Below are positions 1 to 5,986 of a stretch of 8,630 nt of DNA, piece by piece. The stretch covers positions 1-8,630 of the forward strand of contig JASFPJ010000125.1 in NCBI GenBank assembly GCA_050116035.1, in the 5' to 3' direction. Each line of letters begins with the position of its first letter. Within the stretch, counting starts at the first letter, position 1. Both the position numbers and the translations under genes were made by a program. Source of the stretch: SOIA01 sp050116035. GTDB taxonomy: Bacteria > Acidobacteriota > Aminicenantia > Aminicenantales > Aminicenantaceae. The notes below the pieces were generated by a model. It did not search any database. It saw only the letters and a program-made list of their open reading frames with translations, and had not been told where the DNA came from.

Positions 1-1
1 C

Positions 2-232
2 ATCTTCATCATCGCCACTCATGTGGGCGGAGCCTCAACGCGAGGAGCACCCGGAAGCGACAACGAGAAGATGATCGATGCTGTCGCGCCATTCGCCGAC
101 TACCTCGTCGTCATTGCCGACAGCAATAAGGATGGACGCTTCACAAACATCTCGAAAGACAAAGGAATCCCGCTCACTCAGATTGAATACGCCCTGGACC
201 TCGTTGACATCTTTAAGCAAGTTTTTAAGTAG
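2..232 (+). CDS. C-terminal fragment of a probable DUF6305-family protein
   Basis: The reading frame is open from the left window edge to a TAG at 230-232, giving 76 visible residues. The GTG at 23 is internal, because the frame continues upstream (IFIIATH precedes it), so the true start lies outside the window. Visible features are a hydrophobic strand (IFIIATH), a Gly-rich turn (VGGASTRGAPGSDNEK), a second strand (ADYLVVIADSN) and an amphipathic C-terminal helix ending FKQVFK. This looks like the last alpha/beta units of a Rossmann-like protein. From memory, the pattern of His-x-Gly-Gly, an 'AVAPxADYLxVxxxxNxDGxFT' stretch and 'GIPLT' resembles DUF6305, a bacterial family of unknown function. 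I cannot check this by search. No biochemical role should be inferred. The following gap has no strong terminator. Confidence 0.6.
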   Translation: MFIIATHVGGASTRGAPGSDNEKMIDAVAPFADYLVVIADSNKDGRFTNISKDKGIPLTQIEYALDLVDIFKQVFK

Positions 233-272
233 CAGAAATTAAACGAGAAAGTTAGACTGAGAATTTCACTAT

Positions 273-323
273 CCTGAATCATTCATAGAATCGGCCGACA
301 CTGTATATCATGAATATTTCAGG
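273..323. repeat. Interrupted inverted repeat (14-bp arms) in the gap before the beta-helix gene
   Basis: The arms are 273-286 (CCTGAATCATTCAT) and 310-323 (ATGAATATTTCAGG). They pair at 12 of 14 positions, with the two mismatches adjacent in the middle, around a 23-nt spacer that itself contains the palindrome TCGGCCGA (291-298). The right arm ends 3 bp before a TATAAT sequence. There is no T-tract after it, so it is not a typical intrinsic terminator for the upstream gene. An operator or an mRNA hairpin is possible. Only the symmetry is directly observed. Confidence 0.45.
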
Positions 324-326
324 TAG

Positions 327-332
327 TATAAT
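327..332 (+). promoter_or_regulatory. Candidate -10 box (TATAAT)
   Basis: There is a perfect TATAAT 148 bp upstream of the ATG at 480, on the strand of the beta-helix gene. No convincing -35 hexamer lies 16-18 bp upstream (TATATC at 304-309 is poor). In A/T-rich intergenic DNA a lone TATAAT is weak evidence. The adjoining inverted repeat at 273-323 is what makes it worth listing. Confidence 0.25.
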
Positions 333-467
333 CCGCCAAATCAACTGTATAGCTTAATAAATCTCATTCAGCTTTTTTCATAATCAATTCGCAAAAAACA
401 TTTGTTCCTACGTGAACCTTTTTCTCCCAAATCCGTCTATTACTAAAAAGGCATAGTCTATGAAAAT

Positions 468-474
468 GAGGAGG
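468..474 (+). promoter_or_regulatory. Strong Shine-Dalgarno site for the beta-helix gene
   Basis: GAGGAGG lies 5 nt before the ATG at 480. This fixes the start, since the translation from there begins with a clean signal peptide. Confidence 0.85.
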
Positions 475-479
475 TTTGT

Positions 480-1241
480 ATGAAATTCAGGATTATTTTG
501 GTGGCAGTGTTCTTCTTGTGCGCTTCCTTTACATTCGCCTATGAAGATGTGAGGAACCTGAGTCTGTCGGCTAAGGGTATTAATCAGCTCGAAATCGATT
601 GCGGAGCTGGTTTTCTCAAAGTTAAAGGCCAAAAGGGTTTGACAGATATAAAAGTGGAGGCGGAAATCGTGCTCGAAGGAAGAAGCGAGAAGAATGCAGA
701 AGAGTTTCTCAAGAAATACCTTGATCTGTCTCTTGAGAAAAGAGGAAGCCGAGCGGTTTTAAAAAGCGGCTTCAAGGAGTATCGCTCCATTTTTTCCTTC
801 GGAAACAAACTCATTAACCTCACAGTCAATATACCTGCAGAGATGGATTTGGATGTGGACGATGGTTCAGGTTACATAAAAATCGAAGATATTGCGGGAA
901 ATCTTATCATCGACGACGGCTCTGGCGATATTGAAATCGTGAATAATAAAGGAAACGTCAATGTGGATGACGGCTCGGGTGAAATCGATTTAGAGGAAAT
1001 TAATGGCGATGTGGATGTGGATGACGGTTCGGGTGAAATTAACATCGAAGGAGTCTTAGGGGATGTCTCAATCGATGATGGTTCAGGATCGATCTATGTC
1101 AGAAACATCGATGGCAACGTGACCGTAAGAGATGGTTCCGGTTCCATCACCATCGACGGAGTGGAGAAGGATGTGTATATCCCGAGTGACGGAAGCGGAA
1201 GCGTTAGAGTCAATAATGTCAAAGGAAAGGTGAAGTACTAA
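480..1241 (+). CDS. Secreted DUF4097-like beta-helix protein with seven DGSG repeats
   Basis: This is a 253-residue protein. Residues 1-20 form a Sec signal peptide (K2/R4, hydrophobic core, probable cleavage after T-F-A at 20). C14 lacks a good lipobox context, so it is probably not a lipoprotein. Residues 21-125 are a beta-rich lead-in with a charged helix-like stretch (about 65-90). From residue 127 to the end there are seven repeats, starting at 127, 145, 163, 181, 199, 217 and 237. The unit is 18 residues with consensus DDGSG-x-I-x-I-x-x-x-x-G-x-V-x-V. The sixth unit carries a two-residue insertion (PS) and the seventh is slightly short. This spacing is typical of short-rung beta-solenoids, and similar Gly-Ser-Gly rungs occur in DUF4097/DUF2807 adhesin-like proteins. 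Biochemical function in those families is not established. The location is predicted to be periplasmic or extracellular. The gene appears monocistronic, with its own strong ribosome site, and converges on the rhamnosidase gene. Confidence 0.85.
   Translation: MKFRIILVAVFFLCASFTFAYEDVRNLSLSAKGINQLEIDCGAGFLKVKGQKGLTDIKVEAEIVLEGRSEKNAEEFLKKYLDLSLEKRGSRAVLKSGFKEYRSIFSFGNKLINLTVNIPAEMDLDVDDGSGYIKIEDIAGNLIIDDGSGDIEIVNNKGNVNVDDGSGEIDLEEINGDVDVDDGSGEINIEGVLGDVSIDDGSGSIYVRNIDGNVTVRDGSGSITIDGVEKDVYIPSDGSGSVRVNNVKGKVKY
858..1238 (+). repeat. Tandem 54-bp coding repeats (DGSG units)
   Basis: Seven units encode the 18-residue beta-solenoid rungs, and the sixth is lengthened by 6 bp. Most have diverged at the DNA level, but units 3 and 4 still share 24 of 25 bases (961-985 versus 1015-1039), which points to a comparatively recent internal duplication or to gene conversion. 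Confidence 0.85.
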
Positions 1242-1286
1242 AACATAGAATATAACTGAATCAGGCTTTTCTTGCTTTACGCTCGA

Positions 1287-1321
1287 CTATTTTCCTTTTT
1301 CAATTGAATAGATTTTTTTTT
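1287..1321 (+). terminator. Weak candidate intrinsic terminator after the beta-helix gene
   Basis: CTATT (1287-1291) can pair with AATAG (1307-1311), extendable by one T-G pair. The stem is followed by an A and then nine T residues (1313-1321). It is short and A/T-rich with a 15-nt loop (13 nt if the T-G pair forms), so the T-tract is the main evidence. It lies 46 bp past the stop codon at 1239-1241, in the gap between the two convergent genes. Confidence 0.3.
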
Positions 1322-1379
1322 GATTGTGGCGCTTCAACACTCGAATTTCTACAGTTTTCAAAGCTTAATCAATCTAGCT

Positions 1380-4160
1380 TTAAAATCCTGGCTGCTCAGT
1401 TTTCACTATCGATTCAAAGATATAGCTCCCTGAGTCAACTTTAAAAACGGCAGTCCCTTTTTCCATCCTCAGGAACTTGACTCCTTCTGTATCTTTGACA
1501 GGCTTACCACTTTCTGTCACTTGAGATATATCCTCTGCGGGGACATACACAAATGCTGAGGTGTTGGCTGGGATAGTGACGTTCATGAGCAGTTTGCCAT
1601 TCTCGAGTTTCCAACCGCTCACAATCTTTCCATGAATAGAATTGTACTCAGCCCTTGCATATTCTAATCCTCCGCCAACATGAGGCTGAATCTTGAATCG
1701 TTTGTAAGCCGGGATTTCGGGATCGAGGTCGATTCCAGCCACGAAGCGGAAAAACCACTCCCCCACTGACCCGAATGCATAGTGGTTGAAAGAGTTCATT
1801 CCCGGGTTCTGAAAACCTTTTTCCTCAGTCCAGCCGTCCCATCTCTCCCAAATGGTCGTCGCTCCCTGTTTGATGGAATAGCCCCATGAGGGGAAAGTCT
1901 CGTTCAGGAGAAGGCGGTAAGCCACATCCGAATAGTTCATCTGAGAGAGAACAGGAAGCAAGTATCCAGCGCCGACAAATCCAGTAGAGAGATGCCAATC
2001 TCGCTGTTTGATGTTCTCCACCAGGTGTTCAGCCGATTTCAAACGCAAGTTTTCAGGGACAAGGTCCATCGCCAGTGCCAGAAGGTATCCTGTCTGTGTC
2101 TCTCCTTTTATACGGCCATCCGGAAGGACAAACTCCCTCTGGAAGGCTTCCCGAATATTCTGAAAAAGTTCCTCGTAATAAGAAGCGTCGCTCCTTCGCC
2201 CGATCACCTTAGCCATCTTGGCCATGAGCACAGCATCATAAGCCCAGTAGGCCGTTGCCAGAAGGTCTTTGGGAGTGTCGGCCTTTATGGATAGCCAGTC
2301 ACCATAGTTATTGCCTGTCTTTTTCCTCCGGATTAAATCAGGATTGGCTTCCTGGAGAAAATCCATCCATTTAACCATGGCTTCCCAGTGTTCGGTGATG
2401 ATCCGTGTGTCTCCGTACACTCTGTGGATGGTCCAGGGCACGATGATGCCCGCATCCCCCCAGGCTGGAGCCGACTCGAACCTCATCAAAGCTTTGTCTT
2501 TGAGGCGAGGCGCAAAATCCGGAAAAGCACCTTCTCCGGACTGGGCGTCCACAACATCCCTCATCCATTTGGTGAAAAAGGCAGCGATGTCCATGTTGAA
2601 CGTGCCTGTCCGGATGAAGATCTGGGCATCACCCATCCAGCCGAGCCGTTCGTCACGCTGGGGACAGTCTGTCGGCACACTGATGTAATTCCCTCTCTGG
2701 CTCCAGGTGAGGTTCTTGTAAAGCTGATTGACCATCGGACTTGAACATTCGAAACTTCCAGCAGGGGGTGCCGCGGAATATACGGCGCATCCTGTTATGG
2801 TGTTTTTGTCCGGGACGCCGGGGAATCCGGTGACTTCGACATACTGGAACCCGTGGAAAGTAAAACGCGGCTCAAAAACTTCCTCTCCTCCGCCTTTGAG
2901 AACATAGTTATCTGTGGCTTTGGCGTCGCGGAGATTGGTCGTGTAGATGGTTCCGTCAGGATTGAGACGCTCAGTATGACGAAGAGTGATTCTTGTGCCG
3001 GCTTTTCCTTTCACTTTGAGTTTAACCCATCCGGCGATATTCTGTCCGAGGTCGAAAACATAGACATTTTTTTTCGGTTCGGTCATCTCGACCGGCTGGA
3101 TATGCTGCTTTACCTGGACAGTCTCAGAAGGCTGAGCCACGAGCTTGACCTGAGGCTTCTCGATAATTAATACAGGCTTCCAGTTCTTGGAATCGAACTC
3201 AGCCATATCCCACTCTGGCATCTCCTTCCGGGCGTCATAATGTTCACCCATAAGTAAATCAGAGCTGATGATCGGGCCGTCCGCACACCGCCAGGTTTTA
3301 TCAGAGGCTATTATCTCAGTTGTCCCATCTTCATACTCCACCTCAAGCTGCAGGAGCAGGCAGTTGTGAAGGCCGTAATTCCCCCGGAATTTACGCCATC
3401 CAAGGTAACCACTGTACCAGCCATCGCCGATAACAGCGCCGATAGCATTCTCCCCCTTCTTAATGTTTTCGGTCACGTCATAGGTGCGATACTGGATGCG
3501 TTTATTGTAATCTGTCCATTCCGGAGCAAAAACGTCTTTTCCTATTTGCTGACCATTGACGTGGAGTCTGAAAATCCCCCGCGCTGTTAAGTAGACCAGC
3601 GCACTCTTTACAGACTTACCGAGAGAAAAGGTTTTTCGGAACCATGGTGGGGGCGGACCAGGCACCAGTTTCTCTGATTTTAAAAACCGGGAATCTAATT
3701 CCATGCCTATCCATGAGCCTTTCCAATCTTCTTCATCCAGAAGGCCCATGGTCCAGAAACCTTCTTCATGAGACTCTCTCATGATTCGGTTATTAATCCA
3801 GACAAACACCTTCCAGTAACATTTCATCCGAGAATAGAGTTTTTTCCCTTCATAGACAATCTGGTTTGTCCGGTCGCTTTTCACTTTTCCGCTGTCCCAG
3901 AGGTCTCCAGTATTTTTTTGAAGGATTTCTTCACTTGAGTAAACAATAATCCTGTAAGCGGTCTGCTTCAGGCTTCGCTCGGAAGACTCAAGAATCCAGC
4001 TCAATCGGGGCTTCACAACATCAATGCCGATTGGATCTTTCAAATATTCACATCTCAGATGAGTGACTTTCAGGTCAGATATTTTCTCCTGATTTGCCAG
4101 AGAACACGCGGAAATCAGGACAAAGACAGCCAAAAGAACAAACATAAACTGCTTTTTCAT
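1380..4160 (-). CDS. Lipoprotein alpha-L-rhamnosidase, glycoside hydrolase family 78
   Basis: The protein is 926 residues from the ATG at 4160. A second ATG directly upstream (4163) would add one Met, and residue numbers here count from that upstream Met. The start at 4160 is preferred because AGAGG sits 5 nt away, against only 2 nt for 4163. An N-terminal signal with the lipobox I-S-A-C (C20) predicts lipid anchoring. The domain order fits GH78: an N-terminal Ig-like region (about 30-140), a jelly-roll rhamnosidase N domain (about 185-330, 'GDGWYSGYLGW'), a concanavalin-like domain (about 355-465, 'FDLGQNIAGW'), an (alpha/alpha)6 barrel (about 470-810) and a C-terminal beta domain. The signature PTDCPQRDERLGWMGD spans 497-512, with E505 the probable general acid. 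E773 in 'TIWERWDGW' is the probable base, followed by 'NSFNHYAFGSVGEW'. The family hydrolyses terminal alpha-L-rhamnose from glycans or glycosides, by inversion. No catalytic motif is missing and the length is normal. The glycan source is unknown. Confidence 0.93.
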   Translation of the reverse strand: MKKQFMFVLLAVFVLISACSLANQEKISDLKVTHLRCEYLKDPIGIDVVKPRLSWILESSERSLKQTAYRIIVYSSEEILQKNTGDLWDSGKVKSDRTNQIVYEGKKLYSRMKCYWKVFVWINNRIMRESHEEGFWTMGLLDEEDWKGSWIGMELDSRFLKSEKLVPGPPPPWFRKTFSLGKSVKSALVYLTARGIFRLHVNGQQIGKDVFAPEWTDYNKRIQYRTYDVTENIKKGENAIGAVIGDGWYSGYLGWRKFRGNYGLHNCLLLQLEVEYEDGTTEIIASDKTWRCADGPIISSDLLMGEHYDARKEMPEWDMAEFDSKNWKPVLIIEKPQVKLVAQPSETVQVKQHIQPVEMTEPKKNVYVFDLGQNIAGWVKLKVKGKAGTRITLRHTERLNPDGTIYTTNLRDAKATDNYVLKGGGEEVFEPRFTFHGFQYVEVTGFPGVPDKNTITGCAVYSAAPPAGSFECSSPMVNQLYKNLTWSQRGNYISVPTDCPQRDERLGWMGDAQIFIRTGTFNMDIAAFFTKWMRDVVDAQSGEGAFPDFAPRLKDKALMRFESAPAWGDAGIIVPWTIHRVYGDTRIITEHWEAMVKWMDFLQEANPDLIRRKKTGNNYGDWLSIKADTPKDLLATAYWAYDAVLMAKMAKVIGRRSDASYYEELFQNIREAFQREFVLPDGRIKGETQTGYLLALAMDLVPENLRLKSAEHLVENIKQRDWHLSTGFVGAGYLLPVLSQMNYSDVAYRLLLNETFPSWGYSIKQGATTIWERWDGWTEEKGFQNPGMNSFNHYAFGSVGEWFFRFVAGIDLDPEIPAYKRFKIQPHVGGGLEYARAEYNSIHGKIVSGWKLENGKLLMNVTIPANTSAFVYVPAEDISQVTESGKPVKDTEGVKFLRMEKGTAVFKVDSGSYIFESIVKTEQPGF

Positions 4161-4165
4161 CATAA

Positions 4166-4170
4166 CCTCT
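4166..4170 (-). promoter_or_regulatory. Shine-Dalgarno site deciding the rhamnosidase start
   Basis: On the - strand, AGAGG precedes two consecutive ATG codons. The gap is 2 nt to the first (4163) and 5 nt to the second (4160), so the second is the more likely initiation codon. Confidence 0.6.
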
Positions 4171-4188
4171 CATTTTGGGATCGCCTAT

Positions 4189-4359
4189 TCGCGTATGACA
4201 TTATTTATTTCTTCAAATGTTAAACAATCTTTCTGAGTTTCTCCAACCGTGAAGATAACTATACTCTCGATTAAAATTCAATCAAATAAAGTTGAATGTT
4301 AAGACCTGTCCCTTTCAATTTTATCAATATTAACAAATGTTAAATGTTAAGATGCGACC
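4189..4359 (-). mobile_element. MITE/REP-like palindromic element, copy A (diverged)
   Basis: This roughly 171-bp intergenic stretch can be aligned with the 168-bp element at 5987-6154. The last 68 bp (4292-4359 versus 6087-6154) match without gaps at 56 of 68 positions. The inner part aligns more loosely through shared blocks such as CTTTC-GAGT, ATT-CAATCAA and TTGAATGTTA. The outer left end (TCGCGTATGACATT at 4189) is a worn version of the left end of copy B. Two direct motifs of type AATGTTAAG-A(C/T)-(C/G)-(T/C)-G-x-CC end the unit at 4295-4311 and 4344-4360. No coding capacity is visible. It lies between the small membrane protein stop (4365) and the rhamnosidase start. Homology to copy B is observed. 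A non-autonomous mobile origin is inferred. Confidence 0.55.
4258..4285 (-). promoter_or_regulatory. Candidate promoter for the rhamnosidase gene, inside element A
   Basis: On the - strand, TTGATT (4280-4285) and TATAGT (4258-4263) are separated by 16 bp. They match the sigma-70 type consensus at 4 of 6 and 5 of 6 positions. The -10 box is about 95 bp upstream of the start codon. The equivalent part of copy B keeps TTGATT but has no good -10. This is pattern matching only. Confidence 0.35.
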
Positions 4360-4364
4360 CCTTT

Positions 4365-4541
4365 CTATTCAAGTTTTCTGCTTTTCATTCCGATTGGAGC
4401 GAAAATAAACCAGAGGATCATACCGATAAACATCAACTGGGCATGATCTCCCCATGACAAATCCCCAAAAAAAACAAAAAGCGAAGGGACGATTGTCAGA
4501 ACTAAACCAATCAGAGCCGTGATAAGAGCGACTGTGCGCAT
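4365..4541 (-). CDS. Small two-helix membrane protein coupled to the NCS1-like permease
   Basis: This is a 58-residue reading frame from ATG (4541-4539) to TAG (4367-4365). The ATG begins on the base directly after the permease TAA (4544-4542). GAGGAA at 4553-4548, lying in the last permease codons, gives a well-spaced ribosome site, so translational coupling is likely. The protein begins MRTVALITALIG. It has two hydrophobic helices, about residues 5-25 and 35-51, joined by a short polar loop (GDLSWGDHAQ), and ends in a basic tail (KSRKLE). By the positive-inside rule both ends should be cytoplasmic. I recall comparable short proteins ('tILWFxxAPxxM'-type second helix) beside transporter genes in other bacteria but cannot name a family. 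A transporter accessory subunit is an inference from position and topology. Confidence 0.8.
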   Translation of the reverse strand: MRTVALITALIGLVLTIVPSLFVFFGDLSWGDHAQLMFIGMILWFIFAPIGMKSRKLE

Positions 4542-5915
4542 TTATAATTCCTCGGATAAAATCTTTTTTTGCTTTCTTTTTTGTTCCACGGAACTGAGGA
4601 GGACATACAGGACTAAAGCAATAAAAAAGCCGGGCAGACCTTTAAAGAATATCTCCAGAGGAAGCAGGAAGGCGATGACAAGGGTTACCAGCCAGCTTAT
4701 CCCCGCAGACCAGTTAATCTTGGAGCGTGTGACCTCGGCAAAATTCCTCTTGAGGCCCAGCTTCGGCAGGATCCAAAAATCCGCGAAGATAATCGCTCCC
4801 ATGGGCATGAGTATCAATCCGTAAAGAGCGACAAAATCCAAGAGTCTCATGACCAAAGCCGGAAAGCAGGCCGCGATCGTGGTGCCGAACCCGGCCGCGG
4901 CAGTGACCTTCCAGCGTTTCCAGTTCGGAGAAGCCGCTTGGAGAGCCAGCCCGGCTCTGTAAAGCGTTGGATTGGCGGTCGTCCAGCCCGCAATCACCAC
5001 ACACACCGCTCCGGCCACTCCCGCTCCCATAAAAGCGATCGGCCCTGGAGCGACAGACACATCCGCAGCCGCACAGAGGATGCCCGAGCAGATCCAGGCC
5101 ACATAATGCCCGAGAAACATCCCGAACGCGCTGGTGAATCCATAAGTCCATTTCCGGGCATAACGGAAAATCGAGAGGTCCGCCATACCGATGTGCATGG
5201 CCATGTTGCAGAACCAGGCGAAGAACATCACATGCCAGAAGGTGAACTTCGACTGGCCCTCAACCGGAATCCCGGTCCAGATTCTTTCATTGGCCACACT
5301 CCAGAAATCCCCAAAAGACGTCAACCCCAATTTAGGCAGCACAGCCAGGGCCGCCGCCACGAACACCAGAAACATCCAGGGCGAACAGATCTTGGCAAAA
5401 TTGGCAAACTTCTCGAATCCGAGAATAGCCAGGCTGGTCACCACGAATCCCACAAAAAAGACCACGATTATCCAGGTGATACTGGTGGGAAACATATCCT
5501 GAAGCCCGGGCATGCGCATGTTCAAAGGCAATCCGACAGCCGTGGCTGCCACAGAGATCATGGCTCCGGCGAGAAAACAAAACATCAGGGCGTTTACGAT
5601 GTTATAGATGAATGTCAGATAGGGACCGCATATCTTGCGCAGCATCCAGTAGAGTGTGAGCCGTGTTTTGACAGCTATCGGCGCGCAGAGAAAAGCCCAG
5701 CTCAAAACTGCTAGGATGTTCCCGACAAGCAATCCCAGGAAAAGGTCCGGCGCGGAGACTCCCCGGGCAACGAACAGCGCTCCGATGACGAATTCCGTCC
5801 CAGCCACATGTTCACCGGCATACATGCCGATGAACTTCCCGAGACCCTGGAGCTTGTCCTTGGAGACAGGCTCGCGGTCAAACTCGTAAAGCGCGTCAAG
5901 CCGTTCAGTGATCAT
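4542..5915 (-). CDS. NCS1-like (purine/cytosine permease-type) membrane transporter
   Basis: The protein has 457 residues and about 12 hydrophobic segments across residues 30-445. A short cytoplasmic N-terminus (MITERLDALYEFDREPVSK) precedes the first helix 'GKFIGMYAGEHVAGTEFVIG'. Other landmarks are an amphipathic 'FWHVMFFAWFCNMAMHIGMADLS' region and 'GWTTANPTLYRAGLALQ', which sits where NCS1 proteins carry a conserved helix-break segment. Then come 'FVALYGLILMPMGAIIFADFWIL', like the 'ADY/ADF' block late in NCS1 symporters, and a Lys/Arg-rich tail. NCS1 members move nucleobases, allantoin, hydantoins or thiamine-like compounds with Na+ or H+. The substrate here cannot be told and the protein looks divergent. 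The ATG at 5915 is the first start after an in-frame TGA (5930-5928). No clear Shine-Dalgarno motif precedes it. The following small gene starts immediately after its stop. The gene is visibly richer in G+C than the kinase gene. Confidence 0.75.
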   Translation of the reverse strand: MITERLDALYEFDREPVSKDKLQGLGKFIGMYAGEHVAGTEFVIGALFVARGVSAPDLFLGLLVGNILAVLSWAFLCAPIAVKTRLTLYWMLRKICGPYLTFIYNIVNALMFCFLAGAMISVAATAVGLPLNMRMPGLQDMFPTSITWIIVVFFVGFVVTSLAILGFEKFANFAKICSPWMFLVFVAAALAVLPKLGLTSFGDFWSVANERIWTGIPVEGQSKFTFWHVMFFAWFCNMAMHIGMADLSIFRYARKWTYGFTSAFGMFLGHYVAWICSGILCAAADVSVAPGPIAFMGAGVAGAVCVVIAGWTTANPTLYRAGLALQAASPNWKRWKVTAAAGFGTTIAACFPALVMRLLDFVALYGLILMPMGAIIFADFWILPKLGLKRNFAEVTRSKINWSAGISWLVTLVIAFLLPLEIFFKGLPGFFIALVLYVLLSSVEQKRKQKKILSEEL

Positions 5916-5944
5916 CGTTAAACAGAGTCAATCTTTGATAATTC

Positions 5945-5962
5945 GATTTTGTTAGCAAAATC
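5945..5962. promoter_or_regulatory. Perfect 7-bp inverted repeat in the permease leader
   Basis: GATTTTG (5945-5951) and CAAAATC (5956-5962) are perfect complements with a 4-nt loop, centred about 38 bp upstream of the permease ATG. A 10-bp palindrome, TTTCTAGAAA (5963-5972), follows directly. Possible roles are an operator pair or a leader hairpin. The symmetry is observed and any function is inferred. Confidence 0.4.
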
Positions 5963-5986
5963 TTTCTAGAAAAGCAAAGATAAGAA

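Noticed and set aside
402..443. A sigma-70 promoter just before the beta-helix gene (TTGTTC with TATTAC)
   Set aside because: The hexamers are too far apart (30 bp) and TATTAC is a poor -10. No acceptable pairing was found at 16-18 bp.
858..1238. CRISPR-like array
   Set aside because: The 54-bp periodicity is in-frame coding repeat within a signal-peptide protein. There are no unique spacers between identical repeats.
1360..1381. AAAGCT/AGCTTT hairpin at the end of the rhamnosidase gene
   Set aside because: The six-base A/T-rich stem overlaps the stop codon. On the - strand it has no T-tract after it, so it is not a convincing terminator.
2311..2744. Two overlapping + strand frames (125 and 118 residues) inside the rhamnosidase gene
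   Set aside because: They are antisense to the conserved GH78 catalytic region, where sequence is constrained by the known gene. Neither has recognisable features.
4714..5151. 145-residue frame on the - strand overlapping the permease in another frame
   Set aside because: It lies wholly inside the well-supported permease. Its Gly/Arg/Ser-rich translation is typical of a frame-shifted read of the same codons.
4938..5714. 258-residue open frame on the + strand opposite the permease
   Set aside because: The translation is rich in His, Arg, Pro and Gly with no hydrophobic or domain pattern. It is an antisense shadow of a G+C-rich membrane-protein gene, and no ribosome site was seen.
1380..5915. 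A rhamnose-uptake operon (hydrolase plus transporter)
   Set aside because: The permease resembles NCS1 nucleobase-type carriers rather than sugar transporters, no rhamnose catabolic genes are present, and element A separates the two genes. Proximity alone is not enough.
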